DNA from: Leclercia sp. 29361
Lineage (GTDB): Bacteria; Pseudomonadota; Gammaproteobacteria; Enterobacterales; Enterobacteriaceae
NCBI RefSeq assembly: GCF_011290365.1
Contig: NZ_CP049786.1
Coordinates: 4,402,001-4,466,000, forward strand
Length of the DNA stretch: 64,000 bases
Reading direction: 5' to 3'
Within the stretch, counting starts at the first letter, position 1, and every line of letters begins with the position of its first letter. A program made the position numbers and the translations under genes. This document shows, in pieces, positions 46,983 to 58,651 of the stretch. The notes below the pieces were generated by a model, which saw only the letters and a list, made by a program, of their open reading frames with translations, was not told the DNA's origin and did no database searches.

Positions 46983-47057
46983 TGGCGTCCCCTAGGGGAT
47001 TCGAACCCCTGTTGCCGCCGTGAAAGGGCGGAGTCCTAACCGCTAGACGAAGGGGAC
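46983..47057 (-). tRNA. tRNA-Glu (anticodon TTC) in the 16S-23S spacer
   Basis: A 75-nt tRNA with CCA, acceptor stem GTCCCCT / AGGGGAC, anticodon loop CTTTCAC and T-loop TTCGAAT. It is the only tRNA in the 16S-23S spacer. E. coli rrnD, whose flanks match this locus, carries tRNA-Ile and tRNA-Ala instead. Confidence 0.97.
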
Positions 47058-47144
47058 ACGATGTGTCACGACTTCGCAGCCGTCTTGCTCGTTACTTTTC
47101 ATCAGACAATCTGTGTGAGCACTGCAAAGGCAGATTCTTTAAGG

Positions 47145-48684
<1,540 letters not shown>

Positions 48685-48817
48685 AAGTTTGATGCTCGTG
48701 AATTAAACTTCGTAATGAATTACGTATGTTCACTCAGAGACTTTGGTATTCATTTTTCGTCTTGCGACGTTAAGAATCCATGTCACTTTGAGTGCCCACA
48801 CAGATTGTCTGATAAAT

Positions 48818-48829
48818 TGTTAAAGAGCA
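48818..48829 (-). promoter_or_regulatory. leader boxA antitermination element
   Basis: TGCTCTTTAACA on the minus strand between P2 and 16S is the canonical rRNA boxA, followed by the usual AATTTATCAGACAATCTGTGTGGGC leader, part of the 16S processing stem. Confidence 0.88.
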
Positions 48830-48867
48830 GTGCAACGCGGCTTTCGCTCACCGTTGCGAGGTGGCGT

Positions 48868-48895
48868 ATATTACGCTTTCCTCTTTCAGAGTCAA
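48868..48895 (-). promoter_or_regulatory. rRNA operon promoter P2
   Basis: -35 TTGACT (48890-48895), 16-bp spacer, -10 TAATAT (48868-48873) on the minus strand, the standard rrn P2 arrangement, downstream of P1. Confidence 0.88.
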
Positions 48896-48975
48896 GCGTT
48901 TATTTTCGCTTTTCTCTTCAACCGACCCAGCTGTTTGTGTGAAGTGATTCACATCTGCCGTGTCGATGGAGGCGC

Positions 48976-49003
48976 ATTATAGGGATCCCAGTTTTTAGCA
49001 CAA
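48976..49003 (-). promoter_or_regulatory. rRNA operon promoter P1
   Basis: -35 TTGTGC (48998-49003), 16-bp spacer, -10 TATAAT (48976-48981) on the minus strand, followed by the GC-rich discriminator GCGCCTCC typical of ppGpp-controlled P1. Upstream (49004-49045) is A/T-rich like an UP element, and Fis sites are expected beyond it towards yrdA. Confidence 0.9.
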
Positions 49004-49156
49004 GCATTTTTTCGATCTTTTCTGCTGACTGTTCTTTTTTCGTTCTTTTCGCTGAAATCCCACGCGATCCGCTCAAATAATGACGTAATTCTCCCTTGAT
49101 CAAGCCGAATAACAGGCTCACAGTCTTCTATATAGTGCTCATTAGTAGAGGTTGAT

Positions 49157-49711
49157 ATGTCCGCAGTACTCCGTCCCTATAAAGATCTTTTCCCTAAACA
49201 AGGCGATCGCGTCATGATCGACAGCAGTAGTGTGGTCATTGGCGATGTCCGAATGGACGACGACGTCAGTATCTGGCCCCTGGTCGCTATACGCGGCGAT
49301 GTTAACTATGTCTCTATTGGCGCACGGACCAATATCCAGGATGGCAGCGTCCTGCATGTCACCCATAAATCGGCTTATAACCCTGAAGGCAACCCACTGG
49401 TCATCGGTGAAGAGGTGACAGTCGGCCATAAAGTGATGCTGCACGGCTGCACGATTGGCAATCGCGTTCTGGTGGGTATGGGATCGATTTTGTTGGATGG
49501 TGTAGTAATAGAAGATGAGGTGATGATTGGTGCCGGGAGTCTGGTTCCGCAAAATAAGCGGCTGGAAAGTGGCTTTCTCTATTTAGGAAGCCCGGTCAAA
49601 CAGATCCGCCCCCTGACGGAAGCGGAAAAGGAAGGTCTGAAGTACTCAGCCAATAACTACGTTAAATGGAAGAATGACTATCTGGATCAAGAGAGCCAGA
49701 ACCATCCCTGA
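49157..49711 (+). CDS. yrdA: YrdA, gamma-carbonic-anhydrase-like hexapeptide-repeat protein
   Basis: Left-handed beta-helix protein of the gamma-carbonic anhydrase/PaaY family; zinc binding is known but its reaction in enterobacteria is unclear. It has 184 residues, as in E. coli. Repeated hexapeptides run from about residue 18 to 130, with metal-ligand-type histidines in VLHVTHKS and VGHKVMLHGC. A GAGG site precedes the ATG. Its 3' end overlaps convergent yrdB by 25 nt. Confidence 0.95.
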   Translation: MSAVLRPYKDLFPKQGDRVMIDSSSVVIGDVRMDDDVSIWPLVAIRGDVNYVSIGARTNIQDGSVLHVTHKSAYNPEGNPLVIGEEVTVGHKVMLHGCTIGNRVLVGMGSILLDGVVIEDEVMIGAGSLVPQNKRLESGFLYLGSPVKQIRPLTEAEKEGLKYSANNYVKWKNDYLDQESQNHP

Positions 49712-49935
49712 TCGTCCTCGTCACCCTCGCGGATCGCATCGCTGGCTTCTTCTTCCAGATCCCAGCGATGTTCGCGAAAGATATTGAGCGGAAGGCCTTC
49801 GCCAAAACGACGAACCAGCGTTGTCCCTTCGATCGCACACATCATTTGCATACCATTCACCAGAGCGGGAAAACAGACGGCCCGCTTTTCGTCGTCCCAC
49901 GTTTCCCGATCCGGAAACTGGATCGCCTGGTTCAT
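49687..49935 (-). CDS. yrdB: YrdB, small conserved protein (DUF1488)
   Basis: An 82-residue acidic protein ([29 protein letters not shown]...) matching E. coli YrdB (85 residues). It has a conserved CFPALVNG core and an acidic C-terminus rich in D, E and W. Function unknown. Its start overlaps the aroE stop by 4 nt, and its end overlaps yrdA on the other strand. Confidence 0.93.
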   Translation of the reverse strand: MNQAIQFPDRETWDDEKRAVCFPALVNGMQMMCAIEGTTLVRRFGEGLPLNIFREHRWDLEEEASDAIREGDEDDQGWFWLS

Positions 49936-50750
49936 GCCGACAACTCCTGTTTAAGCTTTTCAATGACCGGCTCTACTGCCGGCAATACACCATGCCAGAG
50001 CATTACGGCGTGTGCCGCCTGCCCCACCAGCATTCCCAGCCCGTCAGCAACATGTTTTGCGCCTTGCTGTTCACACCAGTTCAGAAAAGGCGTTTTGCCT
50101 TTTTGGTAGAACATGTCATAGCAGTGAACCTGGGCGTTAACTAATGAAGAGGGTATAGCGGGAACGTCACCGGCTATACCACTGGAGGTCGCATTAATAA
50201 TCAGATCAAATTCATGGCCGCTCAGCGCGTCCAGAGCTACTGCATGAATACTCCCGGTATGGGCAAATAGGGTGGCCAGCTCTACTGCACGGGAATAAGT
50301 ACGATTCGTAATGGTCACGGCGCAATCCAGAGAGAGTAGCGGCAGAATCACGCCCCGCGACGCCCCCCCCGCACCGATCAACAGAATACGCGCGCCAGGT
50401 TTGATAAATGACAGTCGTTCCAGATCGCTTAACAAGCCAATGCCGTCCGTGTTGTCCCCCAGAATCCGACCATCTTCAAGCCGTTTAAGGGTATTCACAG
50501 CGCCTGCAAGGGCCGCGCGTTCCGTTAACTCATCGGCGCGTTCAAATGCCTCTTCTTTAAAAGGCACAGTGACATTCGCTCCTTTTCCGCCACCAGCAAA
50601 GAAGCTGTCCAGCGTTGCTACAAAGGCATCGACAGGTGCAAGCACACGGCCATAAGGGTGCTCAATGCGCAGCTGCTGCGCAAATTGCTGATGAATAAAC
50701 GGCGACTTGCTGTGAGCAATTGGATTACCAAAAACGGCGTACGCTTCCAT
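49932..50750 (-). CDS. aroE: shikimate 5-dehydrogenase
   Basis: NADPH-dependent reduction of 3-dehydroshikimate to shikimate. It has 272 residues, as in E. coli. The substrate-binding SKSP is at 14-17, catalytic Lys65 in VTVPFKEEA, Asp102 in NTDGIG, and the NADPH glycine motif GAGGASRGV near 127-135. It lies 4 nt after tsaC in the same operon. Confidence 0.97.
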   Translation of the reverse strand: MEAYAVFGNPIAHSKSPFIHQQFAQQLRIEHPYGRVLAPVDAFVATLDSFFAGGGKGANVTVPFKEEAFERADELTERAALAGAVNTLKRLEDGRILGDNTDGIGLLSDLERLSFIKPGARILLIGAGGASRGVILPLLSLDCAVTITNRTYSRAVELATLFAHTGSIHAVALDALSGHEFDLIINATSSGIAGDVPAIPSSLVNAQVHCYDMFYQKGKTPFLNWCEQQGAKHVADGLGMLVGQAAHAVMLWHGVLPAVEPVIEKLKQELSA

Positions 50751-50754
50751 CTGA

Positions 50755-51327
50755 TTACCCCTGGCGAAAACGTTCGCCGGTCAACGCATCACGAATTTCA
50801 GACGGGTTCAGGCGGCCACCGGTTTCACCGATAACTACCGGGAAATCGTCACCAAACTGCGCTAATACCTCTTCTGAGGTGCGGCAAGGGGGCAATCCCG
50901 TCAGATTGGCACTGGTTGAGACCAGCGGTTTACCAAAACGATTACAGAGTTCGATAACCAATGGATGGTCGGTCACGCGAACGGCGAGTGAATCAAACCG
51001 TCCCGTCAGCCATCGCGGCGTAGTTGGCAGCGCGGGAAACACAAAGGTCACGGGTCCGGGCCATGCGGCATCGATGGCCTCACGCTGCGCTGACGTCAAC
51101 ATGGAATCATCAATATAAGGTTTAAGCTGTTCGAAACTGGCCGCGATGAGAATCAGGCCTTTTTCAACCGGTCTCTGCTTAAGTGTTAACAGGCGCGATA
51201 CGGCCATTTCGCTGTCGGGATCGCACCCAACCCCAAAAACAGCTTCTGTTGGATAAGCGATGACGTCTTCTTTATTCAGTACGTCCACCGCATGCGCGAT
51301 GGAGCCTGACTGCAGGTTATTATTCAC
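50755..51327 (-). CDS. tsaC: threonylcarbamoyl-AMP synthase TsaC
   Basis: Makes threonylcarbamoyl-adenylate from threonine, bicarbonate and ATP for the t6A37 modification of tRNAs that read ANN codons (formerly YrdC). I start it at the GTG ending at 51327 (VNNNLQSG), 190 residues as in E. coli; it overlaps the end of yrdD by 8 nt. The conserved [18 protein letters not shown] and [12 protein letters not shown] motifs are present. Confidence 0.96.
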   Translation of the reverse strand: MNNNLQSGSIAHAVDVLNKEDVIAYPTEAVFGVGCDPDSEMAVSRLLTLKQRPVEKGLILIAASFEQLKPYIDDSMLTSAQREAIDAAWPGPVTFVFPALPTTPRWLTGRFDSLAVRVTDHPLVIELCNRFGKPLVSTSANLTGLPPCRTSEEVLAQFGDDFPVVIGETGGRLNPSEIRDALTGERFRQG

Positions 51328-51874
51328 TTTTTTGATCCGCCGAAACCGGCTTTCCACATTGTTTACTGGCGCAAAAACGCTTCATGCCTTGCGCCGTTTT
51401 CTTCTCGATAAGTAGCGGGTAATGGCACTCAGGACAGCTCCCCGCCACCGGTTTGAAATTGGTGACGAACTGACATTCAGGATAACGATCGCAGGAGTGG
51501 AATGTCTTACCGTAACGTGAACGCCGTTGAACAAGATGACCGCTATCGCATTGTGGACAGGCCAACGCTGTTTCATCGGGTTTATCTATCTGTTCAGTGT
51601 GCTCACATTCAGGATAGCGGCTGCAGCCGATAAACATGCCATAACGACCCTGACGCAACGCCAGATCCGCGCCACATTGTGGGCACGGCTGCCCCTCCAG
51701 AACTTTAACAATATGTCCGTCCGCCTGATTCTTCAGGGGACGGACATAATCACAGTCTGGATAGTGTGAACAACCGAGAAACGGCCCGTGCTTACCGGAC
51801 CGGATAACAAGCTCTGCTCCACACTGCGGGCAGGGCTCATTTTTATGCACCGTAAATAGTGCTGATTTGGCCAT
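51320..51874 (-). CDS. yrdD: YrdD, topoisomerase-I-like zinc finger protein
   Basis: 184 residues made of four zinc-ribbon modules of the topoisomerase I C-terminal type. Each has CPQC or CPEC followed by a CxxYPxC-like pair (starting at about residues 15, 63, 108 and 149). E. coli YrdD has 180 residues. It has no topoisomerase catalytic domain. It probably binds single-stranded nucleic acid. Operon partner of tsaC and smg. Confidence 0.94.
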   Translation of the reverse strand: MAKSALFTVHKNEPCPQCGAELVIRSGKHGPFLGCSHYPDCDYVRPLKNQADGHIVKVLEGQPCPQCGADLALRQGRYGMFIGCSRYPECEHTEQIDKPDETALACPQCDSGHLVQRRSRYGKTFHSCDRYPECQFVTNFKPVAGSCPECHYPLLIEKKTAQGMKRFCASKQCGKPVSADQKSE

Positions 51875-51900
51875 AACAACTCTTGGTGCTGCATGATGAA

Positions 51901-52374
51901 TTAATGCAGCATACCTTCATTCACTTCAAAGAGTAATTCTTCCATTTGTTGATAGGCATTTTCACAGCCTGGAATGTTGAACAGAACCATCAGGATGACC
52001 CATTTCAGATCTTCCAGTTCAAATTCTGCCGTATCCAGCGCCATGACGCGCTCTATCACCATTTCTCGCGTTTCGAGGTTCAGCACCTGAATCTGCTCCA
52101 GGAATAAAACAAATCCCCGGCAACTGGCATCCAGCCTTTCACATTCTTCAGCCGTATAAATGCGTACAGACAGCGGATCGGAAGCTAACTGCATCGGTTC
52201 GGCGAGGCCTTCCTGATAATCAGCCAGTTTTTCGAGCCATATTAACGCGTTGTAAATATCTTCCCGTTCGAAACCTGCATCGGTGAGATCGCGTGTAAGT
52301 TTGTCCTGATCCACGCGTGCTTCAGCTTCGTTATGGATGTAAGTCTCAAACAAATACATGAGTACGTCGAACAT
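51901..52374 (-). CDS. smg: Smg family protein (DUF494)
   Basis: A 157-residue conserved acidic protein ([18 protein letters not shown]...), as in E. coli Smg. Its function is unknown; it is consistently next to dprA. Its start lies inside the end of dprA (29-nt overlap in another frame), so the two are translationally coupled. Confidence 0.95.
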   Translation of the reverse strand: MFDVLMYLFETYIHNEAEARVDQDKLTRDLTDAGFEREDIYNALIWLEKLADYQEGLAEPMQLASDPLSVRIYTAEECERLDASCRGFVLFLEQIQVLNLETREMVIERVMALDTAEFELEDLKWVILMVLFNIPGCENAYQQMEELLFEVNEGMLH

Positions 52375-53470
52375 GGCTTGCCCTCCTTAATCGGACATAG
52401 CCGCCGGGTACAGCTGCGATCCATCCTGCTAACTCCAGTTCCAGTAGCTGTGCTACCGTTACTGGCACAGGTTGGCCGGCACGTTCAGCGACAACGTCAA
52501 CAGGTGTTACCTCATCTCCTACGTTAGCCAGGAGCTCAGGAAATGGCAATGCTACCTGGTCCTGCTCTGATGAATAAAGCCCATTTTCGGGATCCTGTGG
52601 CAGCCAGTTAAGGCCATAACGCAAACTTTCCAGAATATCGTCTACCGCCGTCACTGGCGTGGCGCCCTGCTTTATCAACCAGTGAGGTCCCTCGCAACCT
52701 GGGTTTCCAATCGCCCCTGGTAGCGCAAAGACTTCGCGCCCCTGTTCGAGTGCACATTTCGCGGTAACGAGTGAGCCGCTCTTTAACCGCGCTTCGATGA
52801 CGAATACCCCCTGGCTCAGGCCACTAATGATACGGTTACGCCGGGGAAAATTACCGGGCCAGGGAGGCGTAGCGAGAGGAAACTCCGAAATCACAGCGCC
52901 ACCGCTCTCAACAAGACGCGTGGCCAGCGAGGTATGGCGTCGGGGATAGACTTCGGACAAACCATTGCCTAAAACCGCCACGCTCTTCCCCTTTACGGTA
53001 AGCGCGGCGCGATGCGCGACCCCATCGATTCCGCAGGCCAGGCCGCTGGTAATCGTCAGGCCCGCCTGGGCCAGCTGCTCGCACAGGAGTGTTCCCCACC
53101 GCTCGCCATACCAGGAGTGGGAACGGCTACCAACGACGGCCAGCTGCAGGCTCGACAGCACCTGCACAGCCCCCCTGACGAACAGGGCGCCCGGATAATC
53201 CGTAATGGCGCGTAGCTGGACGGGATAGAGAGCACTGTCTGCACATATCAGGTGATGATCCGGTTCTGCCAGCCACTGCATACTGCGATCAATTTCACGC
53301 GGCGAAAATGTAAGAAACCGCGCCTTTTGCTTTTGGGTCAGCCCCATTCCTGTCAGCACAGCACCATCAATATGGGGTTGGCGCTGTAACTGCTGCGCTA
53401 TCGCCACCATCTTATCGCCGTACAATTCTCCAGTGCTGATCAGGCGTAACCATATCTCTGTGGATGTCAT
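52346..53470 (-). CDS. dprA: DNA-processing protein DprA (Smf)
   Basis: Rossmann-fold protein that loads RecA onto incoming single-stranded DNA during transformation in competent bacteria; its role in enterobacteria is less clear. I start it at [10 protein letters not shown] (ATG ending at 53470) behind GGGGA, giving 374 residues as in E. coli. The conserved [32 protein letters not shown] and [11 protein letters not shown] motifs are present, with a C-terminal winged-helix (DprA_WH) from about residue 310. Confidence 0.96.
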   Translation of the reverse strand: MTSTEIWLRLISTGELYGDKMVAIAQQLQRQPHIDGAVLTGMGLTQKQKARFLTFSPREIDRSMQWLAEPDHHLICADSALYPVQLRAITDYPGALFVRGAVQVLSSLQLAVVGSRSHSWYGERWGTLLCEQLAQAGLTITSGLACGIDGVAHRAALTVKGKSVAVLGNGLSEVYPRRHTSLATRLVESGGAVISEFPLATPPWPGNFPRRNRIISGLSQGVFVIEARLKSGSLVTAKCALEQGREVFALPGAIGNPGCEGPHWLIKQGATPVTAVDDILESLRYGLNWLPQDPENGLYSSEQDQVALPFPELLANVGDEVTPVDVVAERAGQPVPVTVAQLLELELAGWIAAVPGGYVRLRRASHVRRTHVFV

Positions 53471-53522
53471 CCTTTCCCCTGCCACAAGCCGCTATAGCAA
53501 TCTTTGCGATTGGTCACTGATG

Positions 53523-53552
53523 CTGTCAATCAGAGGGGGTTTTGTCTAGAAT
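53523..53552 (+). promoter_or_regulatory. possible def promoter
   Basis: -35-like CTGTCA (53523-53528), 18-bp spacer, -10 TAGAAT (53547-53552), 45 nt before the def start in the divergent dprA-def gap. Confidence 0.45.
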
Positions 53553-53597
53553 AGAGGGTATATTCTTATCAACTCCTGAACACGACTCTGGAAAAAT

Positions 53598-54107
53598 ATG
53601 GCAGTTTTGCAAGTGTTACATATCCCGGACGAGCGCCTTCGCAAAGTCGCCGAGCCGGTAAAAGAAGTGAATGCAGAAACTCAACGTATCATTGATGATA
53701 TGTTCGATACGATGTACGCCGAAGAAGGCATTGGTCTCGCGGCGACGCAGGTTGATATTCACCAGCGCATTATCGTGATCGACGTTTCCGAAAACCGTGA
53801 AGGACGCCTGGTGTTAATTAACCCGGAGTTACTGGAAAAAAGCGGCGAAACCGGAATCGAAGAAGGCTGTCTCTCTATTCCTGAGCAGAGAGCGCTGGTT
53901 CCTCGTGCAGAAAAAGTTAAAATCCGCGCGCTCGATCGCGACGGTAAGCCTTTTGAACTGGAAGCAGACGATCTGCTGGCGATCTGCATTCAGCATGAGA
54001 TGGATCATCTGGTCGGTAAACTGTTTATCGATTACCTCTCTCCACTGAAGCAGCAACGTATTCGTCAGAAAGTAGAGAAACTGGATCGCATGCGCACCCG
54101 CGCATAA
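53598..54107 (+). CDS. def: peptide deformylase
   Basis: Removes the formyl group from the N-terminal methionine of new proteins; metal-dependent. It has 169 residues, as in E. coli. All three motifs are intact: GIGLAATQ (44-51), EGCLS with ligand Cys91, and HEMDH with ligands His133/His137 and catalytic Glu134. First gene of def-fmt-rsmB-trkA. Confidence 0.98.
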   Translation: MAVLQVLHIPDERLRKVAEPVKEVNAETQRIIDDMFDTMYAEEGIGLAATQVDIHQRIIVIDVSENREGRLVLINPELLEKSGETGIEEGCLSIPEQRALVPRAEKVKIRALDRDGKPFELEADDLLAICIQHEMDHLVGKLFIDYLSPLKQQRIRQKVEKLDRMRTRA

Positions 54108-54132
54108 CGTGACCCCGGATACAAGGAATAAC

Positions 54133-55080
54133 GTGTCTACATCACTACGTATCATCTTCGCAGGAACACCTGACTTTGCAGCGCGTCATCTGGACGCGCT
54201 GTTGTCGTCTGGCCATAAGGTTGTGGGCGTTTTTACTCAGCCCGATCGCCCGGCAGGCCGTGGTAAAAAATTGATGCCGAGCCCGGTTAAAGTGCTGGCG
54301 GAAGAACATGGCTTACCGGTGTTTCAGCCTGCTTCGTTACGTCCGCAGGAAAACCAGCAGCTGGTCGCTGATTTAAATGCGGATGTCATGGTGGTTGTGG
54401 CATATGGCCTCATCCTGCCAAAAGCGGTGCTTGATATGCCGCGCCTGGGTTGCATTAACGTCCACGGCTCACTGCTTCCGCGCTGGCGCGGGGCGGCGCC
54501 GATTCAACGCTCTTTGTGGGCCGGCGATGCCGACACTGGCGTGACGATCATGCAGATGGACGTGGGTCTGGATACTGGCGACATGCTTTATAAGCTTTCC
54601 TGCCCCATTACTGCCGAAGACACCAGCGCCACGCTGTATGACAAACTGGCGGAACTTGGACCAAAAGGGCTTATCGATACGCTGCAACAGCTGGCGGATA
54701 ACCGTGCTCAGCCAGAAGTCCAGGACGAAGCCCTGGTGACCTACGCCGAAAAGCTCAGCAAAGAAGAGGCCCGCCTCGACTGGTCACTTTCCGCAGCCCA
54801 GCTTGAACGTTGCATCCGGGCATTTAATCCCTGGCCAATGAGCTGGCTGGAGATAGACGGGCAGCCGGTGAAAGTCTGGCAGGCTACCGTGATTGACGGA
54901 CAGGCAAACGCCGCGCCCGGAACGATTATTGAAGCCAGTAAGCAGGGTATTCAGGTCGCAACTGTTGAAGGGATCCTCAATCTGGAATCCTTACAACCTG
55001 CAGGTAAAAAAGCCATGAGCGCGCAGGACCTTCTGAACTCACGCCGCGAATGGTTTACGCCTGGCAATAGTCTCGCCTGA
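54133..55080 (+). CDS. fmt: methionyl-tRNA formyltransferase
   Basis: Formylates initiator Met-tRNA using 10-formyl-tetrahydrofolate. It starts at the GTG at 54133 ([11 protein letters not shown]) behind AAGGA, 315 residues as in E. coli. Catalytic Asn and His lie in INVHGSLLP (about 106-114), with [13 protein letters not shown] following and Asp in DTGDM (about 144). The tRNA-binding C-terminal domain starts at about residue 205. Confidence 0.97.
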   Translation: MSTSLRIIFAGTPDFAARHLDALLSSGHKVVGVFTQPDRPAGRGKKLMPSPVKVLAEEHGLPVFQPASLRPQENQQLVADLNADVMVVVAYGLILPKAVLDMPRLGCINVHGSLLPRWRGAAPIQRSLWAGDADTGVTIMQMDVGLDTGDMLYKLSCPITAEDTSATLYDKLAELGPKGLIDTLQQLADNRAQPEVQDEALVTYAEKLSKEEARLDWSLSAAQLERCIRAFNPWPMSWLEIDGQPVKVWQATVIDGQANAAPGTIIEASKQGIQVATVEGILNLESLQPAGKKAMSAQDLLNSRREWFTPGNSLA

Positions 55081-55097
55081 AATCATCTCCATTTAAG

Positions 55098-55120
55098 GCC
55101 CGGTGTTTCCGGGCATTTTT
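55098..55120 (+). terminator. intra-operon hairpin between fmt and rsmB
   Basis: GCCCGG / CCGGGC 6-bp stem with TGTTT loop, followed by ATTTTTATTTTT. It has the form of a Rho-independent terminator but sits just before rsmB, so it probably attenuates rather than stops the transcript. Confidence 0.6.
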
Positions 55121-55132
55121 ATTTTTGCGGTT

Positions 55133-56419
55133 ATGAAAAAACAAAATTTACGCAGCCTGGCAGCACAGGCGATCGAACAAGTGGTCGAACAGGGCCAATC
55201 CCTGAGCAATGTCCTGCCACCGTTACAGCAAAAAGTTTCCGATAAGGATAAAGCACTGCTTCAGGAATTGTGCTTTGGCGTTCTGCGCACCTTACCTCAG
55301 TTAGAGTGGCTAATCGGCAAACTGATGGCGCGCCCGATGGCGGGCAAACAGCGCGTGCTTCATTATCTGATCATGGTCGGCTTCTATCAGTTACTGCATA
55401 CCCGCATTCCGCCTCATGCCGCACTGGCTGAAACGGTAGAGGGTGCGGTTGCGGTTAAGCGTCCGCAGCTTAAGGGGCTGATTAACGGCGTATTACGTCA
55501 GTTTCAGCGCCAACAGGATGAGTTACTGGCTGAATTTACCCGCTCCGAAAAACGTTTCCTGCATCCCGACTGGTTATTAAAACGTCTGCAAAAAGCCTAT
55601 CCTCAGCAGTGGGAAAAGGTGGTTGAGGCCAATAACCAGCGGCCGCCAATGTGGTTACGCGTCAACCGCAACCACCACTCCCGCGATGGGTGGCTGGCCC
55701 TACTGGAAGAAGCCGGGATGAGTGGTTTTCCGCATCCGGATTATAGTGATGCGGTTCGTCTTGCCGCACCTGCGCCGGTACTTGCTCTTCCGGGATTTGA
55801 ACAAGGCTGGGTTACCGTTCAGGATGCTTCCGCTCAGGGTTGCATGACCTGGCTTGAGCCGAAAGACGGTGAGCGTATTCTCGATCTGTGTGCCGCGCCT
55901 GGCGGTAAGACAACGCATATTCTGGAAGTCGCACCTCAGGCAAGTGTGATGGCCGTCGACGTTGATGAACAGCGTCTGTCCCGGGTCTACGATAATCTTA
56001 AGCGTCTGGGCATGAAGGCTGAGGTTAAGCAGGGCGACGGGCGCACGCCTGCGCAGTGGTGCGGGGATGAGCAGTTCGATCGTATTTTACTGGACGCCCC
56101 ATGTTCAGCTACCGGGGTGATTCGCCGTCATCCGGATATTAAATGGTTACGCCGCGACCGGGATATTAATGAGCTGGCACAGCTGCAGTCAGAGATCCTT
56201 GACGCTATCTGGCCACATCTGAAAACAGGTGGGACGCTGGTTTATGCCACCTGTTCCGTACTGCCAGAAGAAAATAGCCAGCAGATCGCGGCGTTCCTGA
56301 AGCGTACGCCAGATGCGCGTCTACATCTGACCGGTACGCCAGAGCAGCCCGGCAAACAAAACCTGCCTGGGGCAGAAGAAGGCGATGGCTTCTTTTACGC
56401 TAAGCTAATCAAAGCGTGA
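55133..56419 (+). CDS. rsmB: 16S rRNA m5C967 methyltransferase RsmB
   Basis: Methylates C967 of 16S rRNA using SAM. It starts at [11 protein letters not shown] (ATG at 55133), 428 residues against 429 in E. coli. An N-terminal NusB-like RNA-binding domain (1-140) is followed by a Rossmann domain with [14 protein letters not shown] (about 252-265), the DAPCSATG motif (about 322-329) and the nucleophile cysteine in [10 protein letters not shown] (near residue 374). The frame is open 10 codons upstream, across the hairpin, and that part is rejected. Confidence 0.97.
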   Translation: MKKQNLRSLAAQAIEQVVEQGQSLSNVLPPLQQKVSDKDKALLQELCFGVLRTLPQLEWLIGKLMARPMAGKQRVLHYLIMVGFYQLLHTRIPPHAALAETVEGAVAVKRPQLKGLINGVLRQFQRQQDELLAEFTRSEKRFLHPDWLLKRLQKAYPQQWEKVVEANNQRPPMWLRVNRNHHSRDGWLALLEEAGMSGFPHPDYSDAVRLAAPAPVLALPGFEQGWVTVQDASAQGCMTWLEPKDGERILDLCAAPGGKTTHILEVAPQASVMAVDVDEQRLSRVYDNLKRLGMKAEVKQGDGRTPAQWCGDEQFDRILLDAPCSATGVIRRHPDIKWLRRDRDINELAQLQSEILDAIWPHLKTGGTLVYATCSVLPEENSQQIAAFLKRTPDARLHLTGTPEQPGKQNLPGAEEGDGFFYAKLIKA

Positions 56420-56441
56420 TGTTGATAACGGGTCACAAGAT

Positions 56442-57818
56442 ATGAAGATAATCATTCTGGGCGCGGGACAGGTGGGCGGTACGCTGGCAGAAAACCTGGT
56501 CGGTGAGAATAATGACATCACTATCGTTGATACCAATGGCGATCGTCTGCGCAGCCTGCAGGATAAATTCGATCTGCGTGTGGTTCAGGGGCATGGCTCC
56601 CATCCCCGGGTATTACGTGAAGCCGGTGCGGATGATGCCGACATGCTGGTTGCCGTTACCAGTTCCGATGAAACCAATATGGTTGCCTGTCAGGTGGCCT
56701 ATTCGTTATTCAACACGCCAAACCGTATCGCGCGTATCCGTTCCCCGGATTATGTACGTGATGCCGATAAGCTGTTCAATTCCGATGCGGTTCCGATCGA
56801 CCATCTCATCGCGCCAGAACAGCTGGTTATTGACAGTATCTACCGGCTGATCGAATACCCTGGAGCACTGCAGGTAGTGAATTTCGCGGAAGGCAAAGTC
56901 AGTCTTGCGGTGGTAAAAGCCTATTATGGTGGCCCGCTGATTGGTAACGCGCTCTCCACCATGCGCGAACATATGCCGCACATCGACACCCGCGTTGCGG
57001 CGATTTTCCGTCATGACCGCCCTATCCGCCCGCAAGGCTCCACTATTGTCGAAGCCGGAGATGAAGTGTTCTTTATCGCAGCGTCGCAACATATTCGCGC
57101 GGTGATGAGTGAGCTTCAGCGACTGGAAAAACCCTATAAGCGGATTATGCTGGTCGGAGGCGGTAATATCGGTGCCGGTCTGGCTCGCCAGCTAGAAAAA
57201 GATTACAGCGTTAAGTTGATCGAACGCGATCAACAGCGGGCTTCTGAGCTGGCCGAAAAACTGCAGAATACGATCGTTTTTTATGGCGATGCGTCGGATC
57301 AGGAGCTGCTTGCCGAAGAGCATATCGATCAAGTCGATCTTTTCATCGCGGTTACCAACGATGACGAAGCCAACATCATGTCAGCGATGCTGGCAAAAAG
57401 GATGGGGGCGAAAAAGGTAATGGTGCTTATCCAGCGCCGCGCCTATGTAGATCTGGTGCAGGGAAGCGTTATCGATATTGCGATTTCGCCACAACAGGCC
57501 ACCATTTCTGCCCTGCTGAGCCATGTGCGTAAAGCGGATATCGTGGGCGTATCTTCTCTGCGTCGTGGGGTGGCAGAAGCTATCGAAGCCGTGGCGCACG
57601 GCGATGAGAGTACGTCTCGTGTGGTTGGACGTTCCATTGATGAGATTAAGCTCCCACCGGGTACCATCATTGGCGCGGTAGTGCGGGGCAATGACGTGAT
57701 GATCGCCAATGATAATTTACGTATTGAGCAGGGGGATCATGTGATTATGTTCCTCACTGATAAAAAGTTTATTACCGACGTCGAACGCCTCTTCCAGCCG
57801 AGTCCTTTCTTCCTGTAA
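56442..57818 (+). CDS. trkA: Trk potassium uptake regulatory protein TrkA
   Basis: Peripheral membrane protein that binds NAD(H) and ATP/ADP and gates the TrkH/TrkG potassium channels. It has 458 residues, as in E. coli. Two tandem RCK modules, each with a Rossmann glycine motif ([13 protein letters not shown] at about 7-19; [13 protein letters not shown] near 239-251) and a C-terminal RCK_C domain. A terminator follows. Confidence 0.97.
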   Translation: MKIIILGAGQVGGTLAENLVGENNDITIVDTNGDRLRSLQDKFDLRVVQGHGSHPRVLREAGADDADMLVAVTSSDETNMVACQVAYSLFNTPNRIARIRSPDYVRDADKLFNSDAVPIDHLIAPEQLVIDSIYRLIEYPGALQVVNFAEGKVSLAVVKAYYGGPLIGNALSTMREHMPHIDTRVAAIFRHDRPIRPQGSTIVEAGDEVFFIAASQHIRAVMSELQRLEKPYKRIMLVGGGNIGAGLARQLEKDYSVKLIERDQQRASELAEKLQNTIVFYGDASDQELLAEEHIDQVDLFIAVTNDDEANIMSAMLAKRMGAKKVMVLIQRRAYVDLVQGSVIDIAISPQQATISALLSHVRKADIVGVSSLRRGVAEAIEAVAHGDESTSRVVGRSIDEIKLPPGTIIGAVVRGNDVMIANDNLRIEQGDHVIMFLTDKKFITDVERLFQPSPFFL

Positions 57819-57824
57819 TACCTC

Positions 57825-57848
57825 AAAGGTGCTGTTATCAGCACCTTT
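57825..57848 (+). terminator. terminator of the def-trkA operon
   Basis: Perfect 10-bp stem AAAGGTGCTG / CAGCACCTTT with TTAT loop, 6 nt after the trkA stop, followed by ACTTATTT. Confidence 0.75.
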
Positions 57849-57966
57849 ACTTATTTAACCCAATAATATGTAAGGGTTATATTTCTGTGACGCATATCTC
57901 TCTTCAATGGCAATCCGCTAATGATTTGTTAGACTTGTATTTGTCAGCTGGCACAAGGAGAACAAA

Positions 57967-58383
57967 ATGAGTTTTATTAAAGAATTTCGCGAATTTGCGA
58001 TGCGCGGGAATGTAGTGGATTTGGCTGTGGGTGTAATTATTGGTGCAGCGTTTGGTAAGATCGTTTCATCACTGGTTGCTGATATCATCATGCCCCCGCT
58101 GGGATTGTTAATTGGCGGGATTGATTTCAAACAATTCGCCATAACCCTGCGTGAAGCACAAGGTGATATTCCTGCAGTAGTAATGCATTACGGCGTGTTT
58201 ATTCAAAACGTATTTGATTTTGTGATTGTTGCTTTTGCCATCTTCATGGCTATAAAGCTCATCAACAGATTGAACCGTAAGAAAAAAGAAGAACCTGCTG
58301 CACCGGCAGCCCCATCGAAAGAAGAAGTATTGCTGACAGAAATTCGTGACTTACTGAAAGTGCAGAACAACCGCACTTTGTAA
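57967..58383 (+). CDS. mscL: large-conductance mechanosensitive channel MscL
   Basis: Pentameric inner-membrane channel that opens under membrane tension to release solutes during hypo-osmotic shock. It has 138 residues (E. coli 136). An N-terminal amphipathic helix [16 protein letters not shown]1 (about 15-45), a periplasmic loop, TM2 (about 70-97) and the C-terminal helical bundle ([13 protein letters not shown]) are visible. AAGGAG precedes the ATG. Its last 33 nt overlap arfA on the other strand. Confidence 0.98.
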   Translation: MSFIKEFREFAMRGNVVDLAVGVIIGAAFGKIVSSLVADIIMPPLGLLIGGIDFKQFAITLREAQGDIPAVVMHYGVFIQNVFDFVIVAFAIFMAIKLINRLNRKKKEEPAAPAAPSKEEVLLTEIRDLLKVQNNRTL

Positions 58384-58596
58384 GGCTCTGAAAGCAAGAA
58401 GGCCAGTGGTAAGAAAGCGATTCGCTTCCTTGCCACTGGCCTCCCAGTTACCCCGTTTTGCATGTTTAGTTTTACGCAGATAACTTCCTTTCCCTTTCTT
58501 ATTCTTCTCGATCCGCTGTCTGAATAAAGGATCATGTAATAATGCCTCGATAGCATTATCGTTGATTTGACCTTTCTTATGCTGATAATGACTCAT
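58351..58596 (-). CDS. arfA: alternative ribosome-rescue factor ArfA
   Basis: Rescues ribosomes stalled on non-stop mRNA by recruiting RF2 when tmRNA fails. I start it at [20 protein letters not shown] (ATG ending at 58596), preceded by GGAG, giving 81 residues (E. coli 72). The conserved core [21 protein letters not shown] and GNWEASGK are present. The end of the coding sequence forms a strong hairpin (58401-58441), which in E. coli is cleaved by RNase III or ends transcription to yield a non-stop mRNA, so functional ArfA is made only when tmRNA is overloaded. Confidence 0.94.
   Translation of the reverse strand: MSHYQHKKGQINDNAIEALLHDPLFRQRIEKNKKGKGSYLRKTKHAKRGNWEASGKEANRFLTTGLLAFRALQSAVVLHFQ
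58401..58441 (-). promoter_or_regulatory. arfA intragenic hairpin (non-stop mRNA control)
   Basis: GGCCAGTGG (58401-58409) pairs with CCACTGGCC (58433-58441), with a further inner helix (AAGCG / CGCTT) around a short loop. It lies within the arfA coding region before its stop codon and just after mscL. By analogy with E. coli arfA it produces truncated, tmRNA-tagged ArfA. It may also terminate mscL transcripts. Confidence 0.82.
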
Positions 58597-58651
58597 AAAT
58601 TCTCCGGTATATAAAATATCCACGCGAGTGTAGAAGCTGACGGCAATAAAA

